Source: PNKC01 sp039917655
GTDB taxonomy: Bacteria; Chloroflexota; Dehalococcoidia; Tepidiformales; Tepidiformaceae
NCBI GenBank assembly: GCA_039917655.1
Contig: JBDSJC010000291.1
Span: 1-9,439 of the forward strand
Length of the DNA: 9,439 nucleotides
Reading direction: 5' to 3'
In this document: piece by piece, positions 1 to 5,575 of the stretch
Numbering within the stretch: position 1 is the first letter of the stretch
How the letters are laid out: each line of letters starts with the position of its first letter
Made by a program: the position numbers and the translations under genes
The notes under the pieces: generated by a model
Database searches by the model: none
Seen by the model: only the letters and a program-made list of their open reading frames with translations
What the model was told of the DNA's origin: nothing

Positions 1-852
1 CGCGGGCGGGTCCGGCAGCGCGTAGACGGCGATGAAGGCGGCGCTAGCCTGCCAGCCATAGCGCACAAGGTCTCGCGTGGTCTCCGCAGCAATGTAGGGC
101 GCGAGCATGCGGATGGCGCTCGGGGCGGTGACGCTGTGGATGAAGGCGATCGGCGAGGTCGCGGCGTTTTCGAGGTACTGGCGGGCGAAAGTCGCCGTGA
201 ACTCCGAGAGCAGTTCGTCGATGCCGCCGGACGTGTCGAGGAGGTTCGCTGTGGGGGCGAACTCCGGCCGGTTGGCGAGCCTCTCGACCGCCTGCGTGAT
301 GAGGAACGACGGCTTGCGCTCATCGACCGGCACCACGGGCACGGCCCGGAGCGCTTCGGGAAGAGGGAGCGCCCGCCCGGAAGGAGCCTCCGGCAAGGCG
401 AAGTAGCGCGCTGCCCAATACCCCAGGCCGCGTCCCAGCTCGGCCACGCGAGCCGGCGACTCGCCCCCGGAAAGGCCCCTCACGGCGTGCGCCGTACGGA
501 GCATCCCGTGCGTCGCGGCCGCGAGGAAGCCTGGCGCAAGCCGGGGCGTCCATTCCGCCAGCACCGTCTGCCATGGCCGCTCCGCCAACTCATGTCCGAA
601 GAGCTGCTCCCAATCGGCCAGGCGGCTGTAGTCGCCGAGGGCGGCGCGCCATTCGCCCGGGTCGATGCGCACTGAGGGCCGCGCCGCTTCGTCCAGGAGG
701 GTGATGTAGCGGTCGACCCAGGGGTCAACCGCCTCGCCCCGGCCAAGCGCAATGAGCGCGTCAGCGGCCATCGGGCCGTGGTTCGAAAGCCCGCCGCGGA
801 ACTCAGCCCCGCAGCTTGCGAATCGCTCGAGGGTTTTGTCGATCGTGATCAT
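1..852 (-). CDS. Questin oxidase-like (DUF4243 family) protein, C-terminus off the left edge
   Basis: The reading frame is open from an ATG at 852-850 to the window edge: 284 codons with no stop. I recognise the family by SNHGPMAADALIALGR (about residues 23-38), a DWxxLFxxELxxRPWxxVLxEWxPRLxPG block (about 80-108), THGMLRTAHAVR (about 113-124) and a late SPIAFIHSVTAPSAIRML stretch. Fungal members (questin oxidase) perform a Baeyer-Villiger-like ring opening of the anthraquinone questin. Bacterial members are mostly uncharacterised, so the substrate here is unknown. The family is usually about 330-350 residues, so roughly 50-70 residues are missing. The start is fixed by a GGAG Shine-Dalgarno 8 nt upstream and by a one-base TGATG overlap with the upstream transporter stop. 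This implies translational coupling. The family call is from memory of its motifs, not a search. Confidence 0.85.
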   Translation of the reverse strand, partial: MITIDKTLERFASCGAEFRGGLSNHGPMAADALIALGRGEAVDPWVDRYITLLDEAARPSVRIDPGEWRAALGDYSRLADWEQLFGHELAERPWQTVLAEWTPRLAPGFLAAATHGMLRTAHAVRGLSGGESPARVAELGRGLGYWAARYFALPEAPSGRALPLPEALRAVPVVPVDERKPSFLITQAVERLANRPEFAPTANLLDTSGGIDELLSEFTATFARQYLENAATSPIAFIHSVTAPSAIRMLAPYIAAETTRDLVRYGWQASAAFIAVYALPDPPA

Positions 853-2279
853 CAGCGCTGCTCCGTGACAGGAATGGGGGACGGCGATGGGTGGGTTGCG
901 CCGGGGGCGCCGGCTGGAGCGCCTGTCACCAGACGCGAGCCAGCAACGGCGCAGCCGAGGGCGGCGACGGCGGTGAAGGCGAACACTCCGAAGGTGGCCA
1001 GTTGGCCCTTGTTGGCGGCATCACCAGCGGCGATCAGCGCGCCTCCGAGCCCGATACCGACGGCTGCGCCAAGCACCTCGGCAAGCTTCATGCCGGACGC
1101 CGCCGCCCCTAAGCTGCCCTCTTCGGCGGCGGCAAGGACCACGAGCGAGAAGGTGCTGTAGGCGAGCCCGATGCCGAACCCGGCGACCGCCCAGGTGAGG
1201 GCGACGAAAGCCACCGGTACTTCGGGGAAGACGGTGGTACTGACCCCGGCGATGCCCAGGGCCAACAGTAGTGCGCCGGGCTTCGCGAGAGTGCGCCGGT
1301 CGGTCCGCCGTCCGAGGCGCTCGGCCGCCCATGCCCCGGCCGTCCAGCTAAGGGTGGCGGCCGTGAGCACGAGGCCGGACATGAGCGTCGATTCGCCTCG
1401 GATCTCCTTGAATGCCAGCGGGATGAACGTCTCGCTGCCAAAGAAGGCGAGGTTGAGCAGGCCCATGCCCGCGACCGCCGCGGAGGATCCCCGGCGAAGG
1501 CCAACCGTCCCCGCGGGTACGAGCTTGAGGAAGGCCGGGACGGCGATCAGCAACCCGAGTGGCACCAGGCCCACGCCCAACAGCACCGAGGGCGAAGAGA
1601 CGCCGCCGAGCACCAGTCCGGCCCCAAGCACGAGGCGAAGCGCCTGGTGCAGGCGCGGCGCTGTCCCCGCTGGCGCTGTCCCATCGCCCGGTGCGCCGAG
1701 CTTCGATAGCGGCGGCAGGACGAGGTACGCGGCCACCGCAAGCAGCGGCAGCAGGCCAGCAAACACCGCCCTCCAGCCCACATATTCGGCTACCGCCGCG
1801 GCCAGCGCGGGTCCGGCGAGGCCGGGAATCACCCAGGCGCTGGAGAGGACGGCGAACATCCGCGGCCGCAACGATTCTTCGAACCCTCGCCCGATGGACA
1901 CGTAGGCCACCGAAGTGAGCGCCCCCGCTCCGAATCCCTGCACCGCCCGCCCCAGCACGAGCACCGGCATATTTGGCGCGATCGCCGCAATCGATAAACC
2001 CAGACCGAAGAGGATGAGCGCCACGGCGAGTGGCCTCGCCGGCCCCTTGCGATCGCATTCGGCCCCCGCCCAGGTGATGGACACGAGACTGGCCAGCAGG
2101 AACGCGCTAAACGCCCAGGCGTAGAAGCGCAGCCCGCCGAGCTCAGCGCGAGCGACGGGCATGACGGTGGCTACCGCCAGCGCCTCAAAGGCGACCAGCG
2201 TGACCGCCAGGACGAGCCCGATGGTCAGGCTTCGATGTTCGGCATCGAGGAGGCGCGCGCCGGGCTGCAAATCGGCCAT
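852..2279 (-). CDS. MFS transporter, drug-efflux (DHA) type
   Basis: This 475-residue inner-membrane protein has about 12-14 hydrophobic segments (for example residues 18-40, 52-71, 84-102, 143-163, 169-190, 300-320, 357-382, 400-418 and 428-447). An MFS motif A lies between TM2 and TM3 (AGAECDRKGPARPL, residues 71-84), with Glu-Cys before the conserved Asp-Arg. An antiporter motif C-like GLAGPALAA is in TM5 (153-161), which points to proton-driven efflux of small organic molecules. The substrate cannot be read from sequence. The tail from about residue 455 is Pro/Ser/Ala-rich and probably cytoplasmic. The ATG start has no convincing Shine-Dalgarno. Its stop overlaps the start of the questin-oxidase-like gene (TGATG), so the pump may export that enzyme's substrate or product. 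The Ser/Thr kinase gene lies 96 bp upstream on the same strand. Confidence 0.92.
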   Translation of the reverse strand: MADLQPGARLLDAEHRSLTIGLVLAVTLVAFEALAVATVMPVARAELGGLRFYAWAFSAFLLASLVSITWAGAECDRKGPARPLAVALILFGLGLSIAAIAPNMPVLVLGRAVQGFGAGALTSVAYVSIGRGFEESLRPRMFAVLSSAWVIPGLAGPALAAAVAEYVGWRAVFAGLLPLLAVAAYLVLPPLSKLGAPGDGTAPAGTAPRLHQALRLVLGAGLVLGGVSSPSVLLGVGLVPLGLLIAVPAFLKLVPAGTVGLRRGSSAAVAGMGLLNLAFFGSETFIPLAFKEIRGESTLMSGLVLTAATLSWTAGAWAAERLGRRTDRRTLAKPGALLLALGIAGVSTTVFPEVPVAFVALTWAVAGFGIGLAYSTFSLVVLAAAEEGSLGAAASGMKLAEVLGAAVGIGLGGALIAAGDAANKGQLATFGVFAFTAVAALGCAVAGSRLVTGAPAGAPGATHPSPSPIPVTEQR

Positions 2280-2375
2280 GCGCTAGTTTGGCCCCGCGAG
2301 ACCACTTTCGTCACCAGTTGACCGCCGGGAGCACTCAGCCTTTCGGTGTCGCCGCTCGGCGTTGCCAAGAAGAAC

Positions 2376-3569
2376 TCAGTCGTCCTTCCCGTCCTTTTTC
2401 TGCTCGTCCGCCTTTTTCTGCGCCTCCCTCCTCCGCTCGTCCGCCTTCTTCTGCTCCTCCCGCTTCTGTTCGGCCGCCTTGCCCTCCGCAAGCCCCGGAA
2501 ACACGCCACTCTGCTTCGAAGGCGAGGCCGGGGGCGGACGTGGCGTGGCGGCGAGGGGTGTCTGGAGGGCGAGTTCGCGGATTCCACCCGGTCCTCCAAC
2601 CGTGCCGGCGTTATCGGATTGGCGGCTGGCGAATACGCTCGCCGCCCCCAGCAGCGCCAGCCCAACAACGGCGAACGCCACGCCGGCCGCGATCTTCGAG
2701 CGTGGTGGGGGTGCCCCTCCGATGGGACGGACGGGGCTCCCAAGAGGTGGGACGACTGGGACCAGCCGCATAGTGCGGTTCGAGGGTCTGGCGAGCGCTG
2801 CGGCGAATTCGGCGGCATCCTGGTACCGGTCTGCCGCCGAGGGTGCAAGCGCGCGTTCGAGGACAACTGGGAGTGCGCCCCAGTCCGAGTCTCGAATTGT
2901 CAAGCGCGGAGGGGGACCAGCCAGCCGCTGAGCCATCCCAGCGGCCCCTGCACCAGAGAAAGGAGGGAGACCAGAGAGCATCTCGTAGAGGGTGGCGGCG
3001 AGCGCATAAAGATCGGACCGGGGACTGGGCGCGGCACCCTGGATCACCTCCGGTGCGATGTACGGCAACGACCCGGCAATCGATCCGGCTTCGCCCGGGA
3101 GCAAAGTCGCTGACTGCGGCGAACTGGCGACGCCGAAGTCGGTCAGCAACGCTTCGTCATCATCCCCGATCATGATGTTGTCCGGCTTCACATCGTTGTG
3201 AACAACGCCCTTCTGGTGGACGTATGCCAGTGCTGCGGCGATAGAGACGGCGTAGCTCACGGCCCGCTCTGGCGGCAGGGGTCCGGATTCAAGGTGGCTG
3301 CGCAATGACCGGCCAGTCACGTACTGCAGGACGAGGTATGGCACACCCGCGATTTCGGCCAGGTCGTAGACCTGCACGATGTTGGGGTGACGAAGTGCCG
3401 CCAGGACCCTGGCTTCGCCCGCCAGCGCCCCGGCATCCTGGCCGCTCAGTGATTTGAGCGCCACGCGCCGCCCCAGCAACGAATCAGTCGCAAGAACCAC
3501 GCTTCCGAAGCCGCCGCGACCGAGCTCTCGTTCGAAGACATAGCGCTGTGTTCGCGCCTCTGTGGTCAT
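2376..3569 (-). CDS. Membrane-anchored eukaryote-like Ser/Thr protein kinase (PknB-type catalytic domain)
   Basis: The protein has 397 residues. The N-terminal kinase domain (about 10-260) has the glycine loop GRGGFGSV (17-24), the ATP-anchoring Lys39 in VALK, Glu52, the catalytic loop HNDVKPDN (124-131), DFG (144-146) and APE (172-174). The usual HRD is HND, so this is a non-RD kinase. Catalytic Asp126, Lys128 and Asn131 are kept, so activity is expected. A Pro-rich linker leads to one transmembrane helix (about 293-313). The outer part is short: a Pro/Ala stretch, then a Lys/Glu/Arg-rich tail (about 355-397) with an 11-residue repeat QKKADERRREA / QKKADEQKKDG. There are no PASTA domains. 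The ATG start has no strong Shine-Dalgarno but sits directly before the kinase fold. The transporter and questin-oxidase-like genes follow on the same strand; any regulatory link is inference. Confidence 0.94.
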   Translation of the reverse strand: MTTEARTQRYVFERELGRGGFGSVVLATDSLLGRRVALKSLSGQDAGALAGEARVLAALRHPNIVQVYDLAEIAGVPYLVLQYVTGRSLRSHLESGPLPPERAVSYAVSIAAALAYVHQKGVVHNDVKPDNIMIGDDDEALLTDFGVASSPQSATLLPGEAGSIAGSLPYIAPEVIQGAAPSPRSDLYALAATLYEMLSGLPPFSGAGAAGMAQRLAGPPPRLTIRDSDWGALPVVLERALAPSAADRYQDAAEFAAALARPSNRTMRLVPVVPPLGSPVRPIGGAPPPRSKIAAGVAFAVVGLALLGAASVFASRQSDNAGTVGGPGGIRELALQTPLAATPRPPPASPSKQSGVFPGLAEGKAAEQKREEQKKADERRREAQKKADEQKKDGKDD

Positions 3570-3599
3570 TCGAGGAACCGTACACCAGCCGGGGTATCA

Positions 3600-3620
3600 A
3601 AGGCATAAATCTCTTGCCTT
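3600..3620. repeat. 6-bp inverted repeat in the spacer upstream of the kinase gene
   Basis: AAGGCA at 3600-3605 and TGCCTT at 3615-3620 form a perfect inverted repeat around an A/T-rich 9-nt centre, 31 bp before the kinase start on the minus strand. It could be a small operator or hairpin. Arms this short also arise by chance, so the assignment is weak. I could not define a convincing -35/-10 pair for the kinase in this spacer. Confidence 0.2.
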
Positions 3621-3667
3621 GCGCCGCTGGCGTGCTAACCGTTCGCGCCACACCGAACGAGGGCTGT

Positions 3668-3733
3668 ATGGACGCGAAATCACTACTCGAAGAACAGATC
3701 AGCGGCGCGCACCGGATCCTCCAGTCGTTCTAG
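3668..3733 (+). pseudogene. Truncated N-terminus of a DinB-like protein
   Basis: A 21-codon reading frame begins MDAKSLLEEQ and continues with GAHRILQSF before a TAG stop. This opening resembles the first helix of DinB/YfiT-superfamily proteins, which commonly begin with MDAK-LL and an aromatic or His-rich helix. A GAGGG Shine-Dalgarno lies just upstream with normal spacing. A whole DinB-like domain needs about 150-170 residues, so this is either a gene stub or a chance peptide. The TAG stop (3731-3733) coincides with the first TAGAGG unit of a heptamer repeat tract. That fits a gene truncated when the repeat was inserted or the downstream part was lost. A complete, different DinB-like gene follows in the opposite orientation. 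The family assignment rests on one helix and is tentative. Confidence 0.4.
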
Positions 3734-3764
3734 AGGTAGAGGTCCGAGGGCAGAGGGCAGAGGC
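3731..3764. repeat. Heptanucleotide tandem tract (AGAGG-type)
   Basis: Degenerate 7-nt units follow one another: TAGAGGT (3737-3743), CCGAGGG (3744-3750), CAGAGGG (3751-3757) and CAGAGGC (3758-3764). They are preceded by a six-base TAGAGG (3731-3736). The tract sits between the stop of the DinB-like stub and the stop of the convergent DinB-like gene at 3772. Two other heptamer tracts of different sequence occur nearby (4311 and 5115). Confidence 0.75.
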
Positions 3765-3771
3765 CGGAAGC

Positions 3772-4254
3772 TCACCGCGGCAGGTTTTCGGCATGCAGGC
3801 CGTAGAGCGGCGGAGCGTCTAGTCCCATCGCCGTGAGGTAGCTGCAGAGCTGGCTGCGATGGTGGACTTCGTGTTCGATGAAACCTGCCACCACCCGCTG
3901 CCATGCCGGTGCGGAGCCGGTGGCCGTGTTTGGTACGGGGATGGCGAAGTCGGCATCGACCAGCCCGGCGATCACCTTCTTGCCGCTTCGCAGGCTGAGC
4001 TTCTGGAGGTCGTGGGCGGTGGTCCCAGCCGAGACTTCGTGTCCGCGGTAACGCTGGCGCTGCTGTTGAATGGCGTCCAGGTTCATCAGGCGGGTGTTGA
4101 AGATGTGCATCACCAGTTCGCCGGCGCTGAACTCCGTCGCTGCCGGACGCCAGGCGAGCGCGGTATCGCTGAGCAGCACCAGGGCCTCGTGGGTGCGGGC
4201 GTGCACGCTGCCCACGTAGCGAATGAGGTCGTCCTTGTCGATCGCTGCGGTCAC
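3772..4254 (-). CDS. DinB/YfiT-superfamily putative metal-binding protein
   Basis: The protein is a small four-helix-bundle type of 160 residues from the chosen start. Family members bind a divalent metal with three histidines; some are thiol transferases (bacillithiol or mycothiol S-transferases, mycothiol-dependent maleylpyruvate isomerase) and many have no known role. Candidate ligands are His50 in FSAGELVMHI and His128 plus His132 in the late helix IEHEVHHRSQLCSYL, the HxxxH arrangement typical of the superfamily. I chose the GTG at 4254-4252 because it has GGAGG four bases upstream and leads straight into helix 1 (AAIDKDDLIRYV). An in-frame ATG at 4320 would add 22 residues of unstructured sequence running into the 4311 repeat tract. 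No signal peptide or membrane segment is seen. It is transcribed divergently from the SDR. Confidence 0.8.
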   Translation of the reverse strand: MTAAIDKDDLIRYVGSVHARTHEALVLLSDTALAWRPAATEFSAGELVMHIFNTRLMNLDAIQQQRQRYRGHEVSAGTTAHDLQKLSLRSGKKVIAGLVDADFAIPVPNTATGSAPAWQRVVAGFIEHEVHHRSQLCSYLTAMGLDAPPLYGLHAENLPR

Positions 4255-4310
4255 GGTGCCTCCGGGTGTGAACGAGGATCGTACCGCATCCTTCCGAAGA
4301 CGGTGGCTGT

Positions 4311-4331
4311 CACTCAGCACTCAGCACTCGA
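4311..4331. repeat. Heptanucleotide tandem tract (CACTCAG)
   Basis: Two perfect CACTCAG units (4311-4317 and 4318-4324) are followed by a partial third, CACTCGA (4325-4331). The tract lies in the 119-bp spacer between the divergent DinB-like and SDR genes, directly upstream of the probable SDR promoter. Confidence 0.7.
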
Positions 4332-4339
4332 GACTTCGC

Positions 4340-4345
4340 TATACT
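4340..4345 (+). promoter_or_regulatory. Candidate -10 box of the SDR gene
   Basis: TATACT lies 28 bp before the SDR start, and its expected transcription start near 4352 would give a leader of about 22 nt with GGAGGG at 4363-4368. No good -35 is present: the expected position falls inside the CACTCAG repeat. The repeat may therefore have replaced the original -35. The assignment is tentative. Confidence 0.35.
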
Positions 4346-4373
4346 CCGGCGCACAGAAGTTCGGAGGGTATGC

Positions 4374-5114
4374 ATGGGCAAGTTGGACGGTCGAGTAGCA
4401 CTGATTACGGGCGGCGCGCGCGGGCAGGGCGCAGCCGAGGCGGCGCTCTTCGCCGCTGAAGGAGCAACCGTTTTTCTGACCGATGTCCTCGATGAGGAGG
4501 GAGAGAAGACCGCCGCGGCGTGCGGTGGCGTCTACCTTCACCACGATGTGACCAGCGAGAGCCGCTGGGAGGACGTGGTCCAGGCGATCCTCAAGGACCA
4601 CGGGCGGCTCGATATCCTCGTGAACAACGCCGGCATCTTCAAACTTGGCGGCGTGGTCACCACCACTCTCGAGGACTACCGCCAGGTGATCGAGATCAAC
4701 CAAGTTGGCGTCTTCCTCGGTATGCGGGCGGTGGCGAAGCCGATGATGGAGCGCGGCTCGGGGGCGATCGTGAACATCTCCTCGGTCGCCGGGATGCAGG
4801 GTTCACCAGGAGCGATCGCCTACGGCGCGAGCAAGTGGGCAGTGCGCGGGATGACCAAAAGCGCGGCGACCGAACTCGGACGCTACGGAATCCGCGTAAA
4901 TTCGATCCACCCCGGGATCATCGAAACGCCCATGCTTCACCAGATCCCGGCCTTCGAAAGCGGCAACGCGGACCGCTGGCTACGGCGCATCCCCGCCGGG
5001 CGCGTAGCCGACGCTCACGAAGTGGCGAAGCTCGCGCTCTTCCTGGCCTCAGACGAAAGCAGCTACAGTTCGGGCGCCGAATTCCTCATCGATGGCGGCA
5101 TGACGGCGTCGTAG
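4374..5114 (+). CDS. Short-chain dehydrogenase/reductase, 3-alpha(20-beta)-hydroxysteroid dehydrogenase-like
   Basis: This is a classical cytosolic SDR of 246 residues, a normal length. It has the Rossmann cofactor motif TGGARGQG (12-19), Asp37 at the end of beta-2 (predicting NAD(H) over NADP(H)), NNAG (84-87) and a complete catalytic tetrad: Asn109, Ser137, Tyr150 and Lys154 (YGASK). The stretches GVFLGM, NISSVAG, YGASKWAVRGM and IRVNSIHPGIIETPM, and the ending GAEFLIDGGMTAS, resemble Streptomyces 3-alpha,20-beta-hydroxysteroid dehydrogenase. A secondary alcohol/ketone on a cyclic or steroid-like substrate is plausible but unproven. The ATG at 4374 has GGAGGG five bases upstream; the ATG at 4370 is out of frame. 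A heptamer repeat begins at the first base after the stop. No functional partner is obvious in its immediate neighbours. Confidence 0.95.
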   Translation: MGKLDGRVALITGGARGQGAAEAALFAAEGATVFLTDVLDEEGEKTAAACGGVYLHHDVTSESRWEDVVQAILKDHGRLDILVNNAGIFKLGGVVTTTLEDYRQVIEINQVGVFLGMRAVAKPMMERGSGAIVNISSVAGMQGSPGAIAYGASKWAVRGMTKSAATELGRYGIRVNSIHPGIIETPMLHQIPAFESGNADRWLRRIPAGRVADAHEVAKLALFLASDESSYSSGAEFLIDGGMTAS

Positions 5115-5149
5115 CCGTTGGCCGTTGGCCGGTGGCCGGTGGCCGATCG
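5115..5149. repeat. Heptanucleotide tandem tract (CCGTTGG/CCGGTGG)
   Basis: Five consecutive 7-nt units are present: CCGTTGG (5115-5121), CCGTTGG (5122-5128), CCGGTGG (5129-5135), CCGGTGG (5136-5142) and CCGATCG (5143-5149). The first unit starts at the base immediately after the TAG stop of the SDR. This is the cleanest of the three heptamer tracts in the window. Confidence 0.85.
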
Positions 5150-5159
5150 CATTCACACA

Positions 5160-5177
5160 GCGCCCAGAACCGGGCGC
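5160..5177. other. GC hairpin downstream of the SDR
   Basis: GCGCCC (5160-5165) pairs perfectly with GGGCGC (5172-5177) around a six-base loop, 46 bp after the SDR stop. The position suits a transcription end signal. No T-run follows it, so it is not a canonical intrinsic terminator. Confidence 0.3.
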
Positions 5178-5192
5178 CAACCGCTGCTCCTG

Positions 5193-5216
5193 GGGCTGCG
5201 CGAAGGGCTGCGCGAA
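5193..5216. repeat. 12-bp perfect tandem duplication
   Basis: GGGCTGCGCGAA occurs twice head to tail (5193-5204 and 5205-5216). It looks like a local slippage duplication inside the scar region. Confidence 0.6.
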
Positions 5217-5233
5217 AGGAAGTGCCGTCCATA

Positions 5234-5258
5234 CTTCGACAAGCTCAGGATCGAACGG
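5234..5258. repeat. Dispersed intergenic repeat of the TTCGACAAGCTCAGG type
   Basis: The core TTCGACAAGCTCAGG (5235-5249) is followed by ATCGAACGG, so TTCGA and TCGAA form short inverted ends around an 11-nt centre. I recognise this sequence as a very common intergenic repeat in many GC-rich bacteria. Its six-frame translations give the familiar spurious peptides FDKLRTG-, LRQAQDR- and LSLSK-. Both LRQAQDR and LSLSK can be read here. It is probably mobilised in trans like other small palindromic repeats. It lies right beside the transposase relic, but no sequence evidence shows that the two belong together. Confidence 0.7.
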
Positions 5259-5264
5259 AGGAGA

Positions 5265-5431
5265 GACGTCGGGCGTGTGTATGATCCGTGATTCGGGGTC
5301 GGTGAAGTTCGTCTGCGCCCTGTCGGCGACGACGGCGCTGGCGGGGTCCTTGCCCTCGGCCACGGCCGTCTCCCGGGCCTATCCCGATAGGCTCCTAGCC
5401 GAGCAGCCAGAGCCGTCCGTTCGTCTAGCAC
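5265..5431 (-). pseudogene. Relic of a DDE transposase (IS1182-like), internal fragment
   Basis: The minus-strand frame from 5378 down to about 5265 reads VAEGKDPASAVV followed by ADRAQTNFTDPESRI and ends at IHTPDV. The NFTDPESRIM(K)-type motif is a hallmark I recognise from the middle of IS1182-type transposases, just before the YNAQ(A/V)VV segment. Here that segment is missing and the dispersed repeat begins instead. Upstream, a TAG stop (5381-5379) interrupts this frame, while a neighbouring frame (5431 to about 5385) reads ERTALAARLGAYRDR, a plausible continuation displaced by a frameshift. A 7-bp palindrome, GCCTATC/GATAGGC (5377-5392), lies at this break. No catalytic residues, terminal inverted repeats or target duplications are visible. 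The gene is dead. The family name is from motif memory. Confidence 0.6.
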
Positions 5432-5482
5432 CGCACCGCGACGCCCCTCTTTCGAACGATGGCGGCCCGCCGCCAGCTCTGG

Positions 5483-5488
5483 TAGAGT
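5483..5488 (+). promoter_or_regulatory. Candidate -10 box for the ABC-F transcript
   Basis: TAGAGT in the context GGTAGAGTTT resembles the GGTAGAATC -10-like boxes at 8466-8471 and 8533-8538. It would start transcription near 5495 and leave a leader of about 190 nt before the ABC-F start. No clear -35 is seen. Confidence 0.25.
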
Positions 5489-5555
5489 TTCCCCGATCCC
5501 CCACAGAGGTCTCCGTTGAGAAACTGATTCAGGACCACGCGCGAATTCAGGTCAA

Positions 5556-5575
5556 CCGCTCGCCATAGGCGGCGG
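5556..5575 (+). other. GC-rich hairpin in the probable ABC-F leader
   Basis: CCGC (5556-5559), an unpaired T (5560) and CGCC (5561-5564) fold around an ATA loop onto GGCG (5568-5571) and GCGG (5572-5575), an eight-pair stem with one bulge. There is no T-run after it. It may be part of a regulatory leader or simply a stable GC-rich stretch. Confidence 0.3.

Noticed and set aside
136..675. Plus-strand frame of 179 codons near the left edge.
   Set aside because: It is antisense to the questin-oxidase-like gene, which shows clear family motifs on the other strand.
1171..1905. Plus-strand frame of 244 codons opposite the transporter.
   Set aside because: Shadow of the MFS gene: low-complexity Pro/Ala/Ser/Arg composition and no Shine-Dalgarno or domain.
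2280..2375. Kinase-transporter spacer checked for a terminator.
   Set aside because: A five-pair CGCCG/CGGCG stem is present, but its loop is two bases and no T-run follows, so read-through is more likely than termination.
2346..3113. Plus-strand frame of 255 codons opposite the kinase.
   Set aside because: The hydrophobic Leu/Pro-rich start is only the complement of the Lys/Glu-rich kinase tail, and the frame has no recognisable domain.
3731..5149. Heptamer tracts considered as a CRISPR array or iteron origin.
   Set aside because: The units are contiguous 7-mers without spacers, the three tracts differ in sequence, and no replication or Cas gene is present.
5049..5363. Minus-strand frame of 104 codons taken as a whole gene.
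   Set aside because: Only its first 33 codons resemble a transposase. The rest reads through repeats and then antisense to the SDR, so only the relic is annotated.
5377..5392. GCCTATC-CC-GATAGGC palindrome considered as a terminator or IS end.
   Set aside because: The loop is only two bases, no T-run follows and no matching second end is found; it is noted only as the break point in the transposase relic.
5125..5568. Plus-strand open frame of 147 codons after the SDR.
   Set aside because: Its first third reads through the heptamer tract, the 12-bp duplication and the dispersed repeat (giving LRQAQDR-like peptides in a neighbouring frame), its middle is antisense to the transposase relic, and no family motif or well-spaced Shine-Dalgarno is present.
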